Positions 34,609 to 44,960 of a DNA stretch of 64,000 bases are shown here, piece after piece. The notes under the pieces were generated by a model, which was given only the letters and a program-made list of their open reading frames with translations, was not told the DNA's origin and searched no databases. The stretch is from Pocillopora verrucosa (taxonomy: Eukaryota > Cnidaria > Anthozoa > Scleractinia > Pocilloporidae). The stretch spans positions 7,431,849 to 7,495,848 of the forward strand of contig NC_089318.1 of NCBI RefSeq assembly GCF_036669915.1, in the 5' to 3' direction. Positions within the stretch are counted from its first letter, which is position 1. The number at the start of each line of letters is the position of its first letter. A program made the translations under genes and the position numbers.

Positions 34609-35650
34609 TCATGCCCTCTTGGGTAGTGTATACCTGAGGGTTACTTTTAATCTCTTCCATACCCTCTTGGGTAGTGTATATTTGAGGGTTATTTTTAATC
34701 TCTTCTATACCCTCTTGGGTGGTGTATACCTAAGGGTTATTTTTAATCTCTTCTATACCTCTTGGGTGGTGTATACCTGAGGGTTGTTTTTAATCTGTTC
34801 TATACCCTCTTGGGTAGTGTATACCTGAGGGTTGTTTTTAATCTGTTCTATACCCTACTGGGTAGTGTATACTTGAGGGTTATTTTTAATCTCTTCTATA
34901 ATCTCTTGGGTAGTGTGTACCTGAGGGTTATTTTTAATCAGTTTTATACCTCTTGGGTAGTGTATACCTGAGGGTTGTTTTTAATCTGTTCTATAACCTA
35001 CTGGGTAGTGTATACCTGAGGGTTGTTTTTAATCTGTTCTATACCCTACTGGGTAGTGTATACCTGAGGGTTATTTTTAATCTCTTCTATACCCTCTTGG
35101 GTGGTGTATACCTGAGGGTTATTTTTAATCTCTTCTATACCCTCTTGGGTGGTGTGTACCTGAGGGTTATTTTTAATCTGTTCTATACCTCTTGGGTAGT
35201 GTATACTTGATGGTTGTTTTTAATCTGTTCTATACCCTCTTGGGTAGTGTATACCTGAGGGTTGTTTTTTATCTCTTCTATACCCTCTTGGGTAATGTAT
35301 ACCTGAGGGTTATTTTTAATCTCCTGCATACTCTCTTAGGTAGTGTATACCTGAGGGTTGTTTTTAATCTGTTGTATACCCTCTTGGGTAGTGTATACCC
35401 GAGGGTTATTTTTAATCTCTTCTATACCCTCTTGTGTATTGTATACCTGAGGGTTATTTTCAATCTCTCTTATACCTTCCTGGGTAGTGTATACCTGAGG
35501 GTTACTTTTAATCTCTCCTATACCCTCTTGGGTAGTATATACCTGAGGTTTATTTGTAATGTCTTCTAAACCCTCTTGGATAGTGTATACCTGAGGGTTA
35601 TTTTTAATCTCTTCTACACCCTCTTGAGTCTTAACCCTCCTTACACGGCA
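34609..35650 (-). repeat. 48-bp minisatellite, about 21 units, encoding a 16-residue repeat on the minus strand
   Basis: The unit is 48 bp (CCCTCTTGGGTAGTGTATAC ... on the plus strand), with about 21 full units and a partial one at 35625. Three units are 47 bp long because they lack one C (near 34757, 34949 and 35188). On the minus strand the unit translates as NNPQVYTTQEGIEEIK. This is open from 35689 to 35336, where a Gln codon becomes TAA. On the plus strand the same units give a hydrophobic LLGSVYLRVIFNLFYT repeat. The polar minus-strand reading starts at a Met with a basic lead (MNKFTRTN), so it may have been the coding strand. Confidence 0.85.
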
Positions 35651-35689
35651 GACGCGTAAGACGATATTCGTACGTGTGAATTTGTTCAC
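35336..35689 (-). pseudogene. Repeat protein remnant (16-aa repeats)
   Basis: 118 codons: a 25-residue lead rich in Arg (MNKFTRTNIVLRVCRVRRVK), then seven 16-residue repeats of the type EEIKNNPQVYTTQEGI. Substitutions among units are mostly conservative (Q/R, T/N, E/R), as expected of a formerly coding array. A TAA ends the frame at 35336 although the array continues for some 700 bp, and three one-base deletions further on would shift it again. No known family is recognised. It could equally be a non-coding minisatellite whose period happens to be divisible by three. Confidence 0.4.
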
Positions 35690-36539
35690 AATGACCTTAA
35701 ATGCGATAACAGTGTTTCAGACCAGCTTCTCTCCTATTATAGTCGATTTTGGCAAGGGTGATGTCTTCGGTAAAGCTAAAAATGCCATCCAAAACCTTCG
35801 TACAAAAAAGGTCATTATAAGAATAGTTGCACTGCGTCGAAGCTTGTAGACTGAACGGGGAGACCATCATTTGAAAGCGATGTGTATTCTCTGGATTATC
35901 TAATCAACGCAGTTTCTGGACTTTAAAAGTTCAAAACCATGACCTGTGTAAAGAAGGGTTTGTCGGAGTTAGCCTTAGATTGGCCCAGGTCTTCGATCAT
36001 GGGGGTGAAATCAGCTTTACCGATGCCGTTTTTTTAGGCTATTTTTGAGTTTTTTCTTTTTCACGTGTTTTTAAGTGTTCCTGTTATATGTTTATGTAAC
36101 ATTTAGTCAGGACTATTTGTGGACCTTGTGTTAACGATTTACTGTTGACTTCTTTAAGACATTTATTGTCTCTACAGAGAAAATAAACTTAGGGTACCGC
36201 CCCTTAGGTTTTTTGAATTAGACCCGTTAAGTTTGTATGAGGCATTTCTCTGGACTCTTTGTTTCTGGAAAATGAGGGACAAAGTAGAGTTCTATCTTGA
36301 AAATGATAAAAAATGTAATCATCGGAAGTGGCGGTTTTTTCCATTTCATTCGAGGGGAGCTTTATTAACTTTTTTATAGCGATTATCGGATGTCCTGGAA
36401 TGTTCATCGAACACCTCATGCCACCAAGAGGCGTCAAACTTTGGCTTGACTTACTTATGCAAATTAGCTGGCTGCACATTCAATGTGCAGCCAGCTAATT
36501 TGCATAAATTTTTTTCCGACGCAAAGCTCGTCTTTTAAT
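35690..36539. other. Gene-free stretch with perfect palindrome at its end
   Basis: No protein recognised. An AATAAA lies near 36182. A perfect 25-bp inverted repeat with a 1-bp centre occupies 36456-36506 (arms ending GGCTGCACATT / AATGTGCAGCC). The arm homology to gene B upstream resumes at 36540, just beyond it. Confidence 0.6.
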
Positions 36540-37157
36540 CAGCAATTACTGGTTCGTGTATTTATTTATATCAGTTCCATTTGCCAATATATCTCCCTCC
36601 ATTGCAACCTAGACAATGTAGAGAAATCAGCTTAGCATTTGAGCTGACAATCAATTCTCTATAAACTATGTTCAGCTTAGGCTAAACTGCAGGGAACGTT
36701 TACGGCTCCTTTTTTAGAGCATTCCTAACACAAACCGTCGAGGAGCAATTTCGTTTGGGCTTGAATGTTTGCCAAGTCTTCTTTTCATAATTCCGCAAAT
36801 AGGTGATTCTGTAGTGAAGATCGACTTCACAGCGAGACCAATACACTCTTTTCAGTCTTTCGAAACGTTTACTGACTCAGAAGAAGGTCTCAATATGGTA
36901 ATGGCTCTTACGGCTAACGACTAAAATTTTGGCAAATTTACTGCTAACGATTCTTTTCTTTCCGTTGCAATTAAGATAAATGTTACAGTTCATGCTTTAA
37001 GAAAAACAATTTCGTAGTTAATTTAAAAAAATGCATCAATGTAGGTCGCTTTTAAGCAAGAGGCCCAAATATCTATGTATTTCGTTCCAGATTACCCCAT
37101 GCTCGTCAGATGATAATCATGCATCTTTTTTTTCTTCACATTAGTAGTGCTATTGCT

Positions 37158-38919
37158 ATGGGCATCGTACAATATCTCCAAGTCGTGCTGTTTGTATTCA
37201 ATCTGACCCTCTCCACTGAGGCACAGAAAAAAGTAACTTGTCAAAACTTCAAGTTTGCTATCGATGACGATGTCATCCATAACCAAATTCTTGAGGGTCA
37301 CTTGTGTAAAAGATTGACAGTCCCAAACGCCATCCAGTGTCACTTGAAGTGCAAAGATGACTGCCTGTGTGTATCCATGAATTATTTCCCTCTGTCCAAA
37401 GAAAACAATTGTGAGCTCAACGAAGCTAACAAAGACATGGAGCCAGCGGCGATGAAATGTAGGCAAGGGGGAAATTATTATGATTTGATGAGAAGCTACA
37501 CGGTGAAGGTGAGATAAGATTATTTATCTAATGTTTTACTCATTGATTTATGAACTTTCGTAAACAAAGTAAATATCCCAAGATGTTCAAGTTCGTAAAT
37601 AAAATAAATATTTCCACATGATCAAGTTTTGCGGTACTCCTTAAAAAAAAAGGTCTGTTACATGTCAGTCTGGGCTAAAGACAATTTTGTGCATATCGTT
37701 TTGTCTGCGATATGATTGGTCTAGACAAAACCAAAACAAATTAAACTGATTTGGCTAAGAGAGGATTGGGTTCATTGTCTTTCTCGCAAACTTTTTTCTT
37801 AACGGCCATGTTGTAATGCGAAGGGAACGGCAGAACAGAAGCGACTACAAATTTCATAAAGACATCACTGACTTAACCATTGCTGTATTACTGCATTTCA
37901 AATCTAATTTTGAGGGACATTTCATCTCCATTCTGGCACCCCGCTATGTGTTGCACGCATACGTACTTTGCTCGCACTGTTTGTTATCAATTCGATCCGA
38001 TTCCGGTGAGATTTGTCGATGGTTGCTAAAAAGTACATGCCAACCCAATTCGATGAGCATGGTGAGCTAAAAAATTATTTTAATCTTGCTGTAGGGTGGA
38101 GACAGATACGCACCAGAGAAGCATCATTGCATCAACAGATGCTGCCGCACCAATCCTTGTCTCAATGGAGGGGTATGTCAGGAGATTTGTGACACTCACA
38201 GCACCAGGTTTAACTGTACCTGTCCTAACACATACTCTGGTCAGCGGTGTGAGAAGAAGATGAAACATCCGAGAAGCTGCAAAGACATAGCTAAGAACGG
38301 TGCCTCGACATCAGGAAAATACGACATCTCAAATTCAGACAATGAACGGTTTTCTGTTTACTGTGACTTGCAGTCTGAACCTGGCTTTGTATGGACGTTG
38401 ATACAATCGTTTTCCTTTTCCAAGAAAAATGCCTTCAATTATGCAGGGTTTGGTAAAAATCTTGAGATTGATATTGAAGAGGAGGAAGTAAATTGGAACG
38501 AGTTCCGATTATCCTTATTACAGATGCAGTATCTTGCTAATCACTCCACGCATCTGAGAGCAACTTGTAACTTTTCTACGGATGGTCTGCAGTATACGGA
38601 CTACGCACGCGCTAAGCTGGCAGGTCATGACATTTTTGGTACCTGGAACACCTGCCAGATGTACGAATATGTCAATATCCGAGGAATCAATTGTTCTAAT
38701 TGCACCGCCCGCACAAAACAGCAGGAAGATAAGTCCTGGCACATAAAGAGTTACAATAGCGTAAAATTAGGATGTGAATTTGATGGAAAACCAGGTGGAG
38801 TCTCCGGTGAAAAAAATTTCGGAAAATTTGACGAAAATGTCATAAATCCGGATCACCGCTGCTCGTTTTCTCCTGCTTCTACAACGCAGCATTGGTTTGG
38901 AGCTAAATGTGACGTGTAA
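37158..38919 (+). CDS. Gene C: secreted PAN/EGF/fibrinogen-like protein (USOMP-5-like)
   Basis: Exons 37158-37508 and 38095-38919, intron 586 bp (AAG|GTGAG ... CTGTAG|GGTGG), phase 0, 391 aa. Signal peptide about 1-23. PAN Cys at 28, 61, 65, 69, 71 and 85. EGF-like part 129-169 with nine Cys. Fibrinogen-like part 178-391, starting SCKDIAKNGASTSGKYDI and including VYCDLQSEPGFVWTLIQSF, STHLRATCNFSTDGLQYTDY and the end STTQHWFGAKCDV. The beginning resembles the first subdomain of fibrinogen/intelectin domains, but the usual GGWW ending is absent. Two extra Cys are unique to this copy: C50 (Phe in the others) and C101 (Trp in the others). The frame is intact. The protein is secreted and probably glycosylated (NHS, NFS, NCS, NCT). 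A matrix or recognition role is an inference. Confidence 0.9.
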
Positions 38920-39958
38920 CTTTTTGCGAATTTATTTCCTTTCACAGAAGAACTTGAACTAAACGTTTAATATTTCAGATAGTTACACTGACCCTTTATC
39001 ATATAGGAATGCAGACATGCACAAGAGTGACGTCATAAGCAACCTTAGACCTTAGATACACAGCGTCCATATTTCAATAATTGAAGGAATTAGGCGGTCT
39101 CTGAGCAAACACTCTTTACCTGCACTTTCATCTTTTCATGTAATGTTCAATAGATAATACACTTACATCTTAAAAGTGAAAGGTCGATAAAATTGGCCTT
39201 TTTTTATATTCGTCTTTGAAAACACATTCACAGCTCACCATTAGTTGATTTATGCAAATTATTTTCAAGCAAGTGAGTAACCGTAATTTGAAATGCTTGT
39301 GTTTAGATTCAGAGAAGTTTAAATACCTCCGTACGCTATTAATTTAATAATGACATGTTTTGTCGTCGTAGGGCGACATTTTCTTGACCCGGTCAATCAA
39401 CCGTTTTCTCTTAACTTTTACTTTACTTTTCTTTTTTTTGAAAATTAGCTTCGGCTTCGTTAGTTTGATCATTTGTAAAACCAAGCTTTAAGTTTAGGTT
39501 TCTTGATTTCGCTTTAAAAATCCGTACAGTGAGGAGAAATGGTATTTACTTAGTGGCAGTGATATTAGTAATTTCTCCTTGGTGATAAATATGTACAGCT
39601 TTGCTTGATTTTGATATTAGGGACTCGATACATAACTGTGAAAATCCCTCAACAGCCTCTCTTTGACAAGGACTAAGGTACTTAAGTGCTTCGTTAGGAT
39701 CACTGCTTACTTAATAACATTGCACATTTGTTCTTAGAACAATTTTTGAAATGTTTAAAATGTAGGAGATGAAGTAGGTATAGTTGTCGGAGCAGGTGTT
39801 TGTCAAGAGAAGCACCAGTGAAGTGTAAACGTCATTCAGGATTGTTGTACATAATGTGAGACATCATCTTATTTTCCCCTCAAAAAACGTATTCGAATTG
39901 CGCGGCCAAAGTACCATTTGACAAAAAAACCGCTGACGTCACTTTAGAACATAAAATC
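38920..39958. repeat. Unit C spacer with decayed copy of antisense ORF U
   Basis: Minus-strand 39330-39720 is homologous to 52472-52819 but has a stop and the same 15-nt insertion as unit B. The rest is shared with 15080-16448 (inverted) and 51968-53700. Confidence 0.6.
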
Positions 39959-40318
39959 GAATTCAGTCGAATTCGGCAACGAGGGCGATATTGAGCTGGT
40001 GCCCCGGCTCTGACCAGCAAAGCTATCACAATAGATCGTTCCGGCACCGGGCATAGAATGTTTCAGTTCCCGAACGATCCACATTGTGAGAAGAAAATGG
40101 GTGAAATTTGTCTGCAGACAAAGACACGATCGTAACGATCCAACTTGGCCGTAAACGTCGCTTTGTTGGGCAAATTTTGAAGAATTATGCTATGAGCGAA
40201 ACTTGTCCATATTAAACAGCATGATGGAGACCCAAGGGATGAATATGAAGTGCTTTTTGAGAAACGACACTGTGCCAACCAGGGACACTAGTTTTGTGCG
40301 TGGTGTAAATTAAGTTTG
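39959..40318 (+). pseudogene. THAP-domain-like fragment, unit C
   Basis: The copy has lost the initial Met segment, with a short deletion joining CAGTCGAATTC to CGGCAACGAG, and has TGA in place of the Cys codon of CVAG. The FQFPNDPHCEKKMGEIC part remains, and the MKMKCFLRNDTVPTRDTSF part follows at 40240-40315. Non-functional. Confidence 0.45.
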
Positions 40319-41197
40319 AGTATTTCTGTACCGTTTCCTTAAATTGTTTTCTATTTTTTCTCTTTGCGTATTGATACTGCTTAAAAAAGTCATTCCAAAC
40401 ATTCAGCTTCTTTAATATACAAATAACCTAAAAGAAACCCAGTTGAAATATCATTAAAGGTGGCGGATACAAAATTAAGGAGGTTGAGTGACGTAATTTC
40501 CAATGGAACTGTTTGTCAGTTTTTGAACCTTTGCATTTGTGGACTCCTTTATAGAGAGTTCAGCCGAAAATAAAGAGCTGGAGCCGGATCGACCATCATT
40601 CATAATTCGTGTTTAACTGCCTCTTTTAACTGTAACAAAGTCAATTCCTCTATGGAAACGAAGGAAAATTTTCAATAGCAAGAGAATGAGTTTTGTCACT
40701 TAGCTGTAAGTATTTATATTTCTGAATGAAAGACAATTTAAAGATTAAAAGGCTATTGGCGATCTCCTTTGTCTGTCTCTGGTCTCTACTGCTTCTTGTT
40801 GTGAAATTACTTGTTTTTTTTGTGATCACTCTTCTAAAGATAATTAAAAGACACATTGCGACGTATATCCTTCCACGAATTTAAAAAAAGAAAAATAAGA
40901 AAAAAAAAAGTTAAACTCCTTTTTTTTTTAGCTATTAAGACACTTCTGAGGAGTACTAAAAGAAAAAAGGGGCTATTCAACTGAATCACACTCAACTCCT
41001 CCTTGGAAACATACGGAAATACCGTGGTCAATTTTTTTCCTTCTAATTGTGGAGACAATAAGCTTTGACATCCAACCGTAAGTATCGATCTTTCTCGATG
41101 AAAAACACCTTATGGCGAGCTCTTTTCATTGTTTCTGGTCTCTTCTAGTTTAATTGTTTTGAGTGATATAAAGGTGGAAGTATTTGCCTCATATTGA
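40319..41197 (+). repeat. Unit C spacer (matches 13819-14700, 46840-47500, 54390-55257)
   Basis: Non-coding segment shared by all units. Contains poly-A and poly-T runs near 40880-40930. Nothing coding recognised. Confidence 0.6.
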
Positions 41198-41404
41198 AGA
41201 GCAAAGCAAAAATTGGAAAAGTCAGAGGAGGCATCCTGGCACATCAGGGTTTGTGGTAGCATTGAGAGGGGATGTGAATTTGATGGAGGAGCAGGAGGAC
41301 TCATCAACAAGGAAGACAATTTCGGGGAGTATGGCTGCAACGATAGCAATCAGGATCACCACTGCTCGTCTTCGCCTGCTTCCACAACCCAGCACAGGTG
41401 TTGA
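41198..41404 (+). pseudogene. C-terminal FReD-like fragment downstream of gene C
   Basis: Encodes the family tail from KLEKSEEASWHIRV to SPASTTQHRC, with GGLINKEDNFGEYGC in the middle. The normal WFGAK is lost: a GGA-to-TGA change ends the frame four residues after STTQ. It parallels 13576-13818 and 55258-55450. Confidence 0.65.
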
Positions 41405-42048
41405 GCTAAATATGATTTATAACTTTTTGTGGATTCATTTTCTTCTTTAGAAAAGGAAACTCAGCCGACAAAATACCATTCTGAGAAACCATTAGAGCAA
41501 GGCTAAGAACAAACAATGACATATGTATGCTTTCAAATGTGGTCCTCCTCAGAAGTTGAATTTGAACTAAACGTTAAATATTTCAGATGGTTACACTGAC
41601 TCTTTATCAAAGAGGAATGTAGACAAACACAAGAGCTACGTCGTAGGCAACCTTTTAAAAATACTCAGCATCCATATCTTAATATTTGAATTTTGCGTTT
41701 TTAGGCGGTCTCTCTACAAACGCCTTTTACCTTGACTTTCGCTATTCAAGTCATGTTCCATAGATAACACTATTACATTTTAAAAGCCAAAAGCTGGATA
41801 AAATCGTCTTCTTTCACACTCGTCGTTGAAAAGTCGTCTACTTTCAATCTTTGAAATTTTTTGTTCAATGAGAAAAAATCTAAGTATGAATGAAATAAAA
41901 ACTTCATATCATGGAAAGTGCGATGCAGCAAAATACTTATTCATTCGCTGCGCTCACTTGTTCATTTTTTTTGTGGTGTATCGCAACCCGTGAATAAAAC
42001 TCGTTCGTACGCACTTTCCATGGAATAATCTCTATGTATTCGAGATAG
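41405..42048. repeat. End of unit C up to the Harbinger insertion
   Basis: Matches 55451-55867 and, inverted, 12960-13560. No coding sequence seen. It ends at GAGATAGTT, where the Harbinger element begins in units C and D but not in B. Confidence 0.6.
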
Positions 42049-42628
42049 TTGGGGGTGAACATGCAAAATCATAATCCTATTCTGACTCGTATTGTTCTCT
42101 ATTGGACAAGAGCTGCCAGATTTCGGTTCAAAAACACGGTAACTCCATACTCTGAATGGCTACATTGTACATGCGTGGGTGGCCGATTAAAATGCCCAGA
42201 ATTATCTGGAATCCAGTTCAAACGCACGCAACATTGACGTGTTAGTCATCAATAATGGCGAAATGGTGGATGAAAGCCTCTGAATTGGCTGAAAACCTCA
42301 ATTAATGTGGGGCCCGACAGATTGACGTAAACCGATCCGCAAATAGGGACTTTAGGGAAGACGGTGAGCGGAAGTTTAAAATATTTGCTGGCGCATTTCC
42401 GGTAGCAGGTGCGCGAAGTTTCCCACCGTAGCTGTGTTGTCTGCGACGTCAAAACGAAGTGTTTGTCTTTTGTCTAAACAACGTAAGTACATTTTTTTTA
42501 CTTTAAGGTCATTTCAAATGAACTTATCGTATATTTTCAATATATAATGAACTGTCAACATTTTTCCTGACCGAAGTTTCTTTCTCCCTCTAAACAGCTT
42601 CAAAACTTCGTGACTCAAATAGGCTGAA
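42049..42628 (+). mobile_element. Harbinger 5' terminus and leader, copy C
   Basis: Starts at GGGGGTGAACATGC. Matches 189-300 and 55868-56497. Has the empty site for the Penelope-like insert at about 42163-42177. The stretch up to the first coding exon is probably the promoter and 5' leader of the companion gene. Confidence 0.6.
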
Positions 42629-43045
42629 ATGGAGACGAGTTCAAATAAGAAAGTCCAGTAAGTTGTTCTCAGTTCATATTCGTAATGAGTATTAAAACTA
42701 AACCAGGAATTTATTCTAAATGATTTACCCGAGTTTTTTTAAGGAAAAAAATCGCTGAAGCTAAACATTATTGTCGTTTTTCAGATTCAAAGTCAGTCAG
42801 CTTGCTGTTAGAGAAAGAAACATACTGCTGAGCGAGAAATTTAAAACAAAGATGAAAGAAGAAGAGAAGGCAAGTGGAATTGAATGTCATTTGAGTAGGT
42901 TGGAAAAGGCTCTGGAAGAAATAGCCGCAGCTGCAGCTGAAGACACCGTAGCAAACGAAAAGAAGAAAACTGACAAGGCAAATGCAGCGGAAATGAGAAA
43001 CAGAGGCTGTAGAAAACCTGAGCGGAACACGGGAAAGGCAGCGGG
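42629..43045 (+). pseudogene. Harbinger companion coiled-coil protein, truncated copy C
   Basis: Exon 1 (42629-42657) begins METSSNKKV and ends at a GTAAGT donor. Exon 2 begins after TTTTTCAG at 42785 and continues in frame as FKVSQLAVRERN, then ECHLSRLEKALEEIAAAAAE and a Lys/Glu-rich helix. The splice gives a continuous frame. Homology ends near 43045, after which the sequence joins a LINE fragment, so the protein is cut to about half. A copy of exon 1 is at 56498 (METSS changed to MEASS), and a decayed copy of exon 2 at 499. Confidence 0.6.
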
Positions 43046-43164
43046 TTTTTTCATGCATATTATTTATTTGTAATCACATGATTTTTGTCGTGCAATTTGG
43101 ATTAAATAAGCACTTGCAAATTTTTTCAAAGACCACAATTTTGTTGGTCTTGGAAAAAATTTAC

Positions 43165-44290
43165 AACTACTTATTTATTCCGAATTGCAGATTGCAAGCA
43201 CTTGGAAACCTTTCAGCTAAATTCTTTCCAACATCTATGAAAAATAGATTGAGTCTCTCAGCCTTGTTGTTGTCATTAACAAGTTCTTCATCATTTGCCC
43301 CTTTTAGGGTTCCGATTTTGCAGGGCCGGCGTTTGCCAGTGGCATCACACACAGTCTTCCAGAAAGACTTAGAGTCTTTGAACTTGGCAAATCTTTCCTT
43401 CCGATAAAAGGCCTCTGCTTTATGCATTAGCTTTGTTACCTCATTTCTTGCATGTCTATACTTAGCCCAGGTGTCTGCAGTCAGAGAGGAACCATCACAG
43501 GCTCTCAGTAGTTTGTATTTGTTTTTGATAGCTTTATGTATTTCTGAATTTATCCAAGGCAAGGAGAACTTCCTAATTTTGACATCACGGGGAGAGACAT
43601 AATCATCAAGGATATCCCTGTACATACTTTCCCACGCCCAGGCGATGTCATCAAACACAGAGCAAACCCACCAGGGGACGTTTTTTAGTTCATGCTTAAA
43701 ATCAACCTTTTTTCAGTTAACTTCTTGTAACTGTACACTTTCTTAAAAATAGGTCGTTCGCTTTGTTTCTTTAACATAAAAACAGCAAAAAAAAACTTGT
43801 GATCGGCAATACTATAATCAAGAACACCAGATGTAAAAATTTTAGGAAAATTATTGGTCAAAACCAAATCAAGACTGGTACTTGAGGATTCAGCAATTCT
43901 CGTGGGGCGGGTTATTAAATTTCGGAAGTTGAAGGCCTGACAAATACGTTTTAGCATAGAACTATTACAATTGGGAGAGAGCTGACCAGCGTTAAAGTCA
44001 CCAGTTATCACAACATTTTTCTTTGTAAGCCACTTTTTTTTCCATAACACTGCGAAATTTATCAAAGAAATCAGTAAGGTCAGGAGGTCTGTACACACAA
44101 CCAACAGGCAGTCGCTGGGAGAATGCACATACTTCAATCCAGACAGCTTCAAGATTAGAACATCATACTTAATGAACCGCACACAATTTAAATCATCTTT
44201 AACATAAATAGCAACTCCTCCAACAGCTTTTCCACAGCGGTCTCTTCGTAACAGTTGATATCCAGCAATACAAATCTCGGGTCAGAGGTG
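43165..44290 (-). mobile_element. Degraded LINE fragment, endonuclease to pre-RT region
   Basis: Read on the minus strand: YQLLRRDRCGKAVGGVAIYV, then GDFNAGQL, SIADHKF, then after a frame change FSLPWINSEIHKAIKNKYKL, and ends NLAERFPSACNLQFG. These correspond to the endonuclease and linker of the LINE at 4615-8060, at perhaps half identity. Frameshifts separate 44182-43685 from 43658-43167. The RT and 3' tail are missing, so this is an internal piece rather than a simple 5' truncation. Confidence 0.85.
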
Positions 44291-44480
44291 ACCTAAGATA
44301 TAGACTGCGGTGGGCTTAATTAAGTTCATTAACGATAAGTACTGTACAGCCTTTAGGAGTCGCACCCTATTGAGAATATCACTCTTTGTTTAATAGAGTA
44401 GTTGAATTTGTAGGATTATAGTGTTTTCCTGTCGGTTAGATTATACCGTAACAATATAAAAAAAACCGTACTCCGCACCC
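44291..44480. other. Junction between LINE fragment and pseudogene H
   Basis: Short gene-free stretch, nothing recognised. Confidence 0.3.
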
Positions 44481-44960
44481 CGCACAACCCCATACTCCCC
44501 GAAATTCTTTTGGTAGTTGACTCCACCTGGTCTTTCATCAAATTCACATCCTCTTACTCTCCTATTGTAACCCCGTCGTGCCAAGACTTATGGGGATCGC
44601 TGTATCGTTAAAGAATTTATTTCCTCGGATGTTGACATATTCATTCATACACCTGACATTTACACCATTCGATAGTCGTTACAATGTCCACTCCATTTCA
44701 TCGTTACTTTGAGTCATAGCAAAATTGGCCTTCTTGCCCAAGGAGAACGATTGTATTAATGCCGATACAAAGCCAGGTTCTGACTGCAAGTCACATTGAG
44801 CATTGCATGGAAAATTCCGTACTTTCCCGATGTCGAGGCACCGTTCTTAGCTATGTCTTTGCATCTTCTTCTCACACCGCTGACCAGAGTATATGACAGG
44901 TACATTGAAACCTGGTGCTTTGAGTATCCCAAATCTCCCGACATACACTTTTTCATAAAA
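44481..44960 (-). pseudogene. Gene H: degenerate EGF/FReD exon 2
   Basis: On the minus strand the EGF end (GDLGYSKHQVSMYLSYTLVS in the shifted frame), CKDIAKNGASTSGKYGIF, the GFV.ALIQSFSLGKKANF segment, EYVNIRGN and GCEFDERPGGVNYQKNFGEY can be followed through many deletions and frameshifts. The central THLRATC block is lost. No exon 1 is found upstream (44961-46000). Confidence 0.65.

Larger units (their letters stand above)
29960..42050 (+). repeat. Right arm of the large inverted duplication (gene C unit plus flank)
   Basis: Colinear on the plus strand with 23400-12960 on the minus strand. Arm-specific differences are the absence of pseudogene F (expected near 30700-30900), the presence of about 3.1 kb at 33400-36540 containing the minisatellite, and a Harbinger element at the far end (42049). 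Confidence 0.75.

Noticed and set aside
34595-35569. Hydrophobic 16-residue repeat protein on the plus strand of the minisatellite
   Set aside because: The frame is broken by the 47-bp units, starts inside the repeat and shows no lead sequence; the opposite strand is the more plausible former coding strand.
34609-35650. CRISPR-like array
   Set aside because: Units are contiguous 48-bp tandem copies without unique spacers, in eukaryotic DNA.
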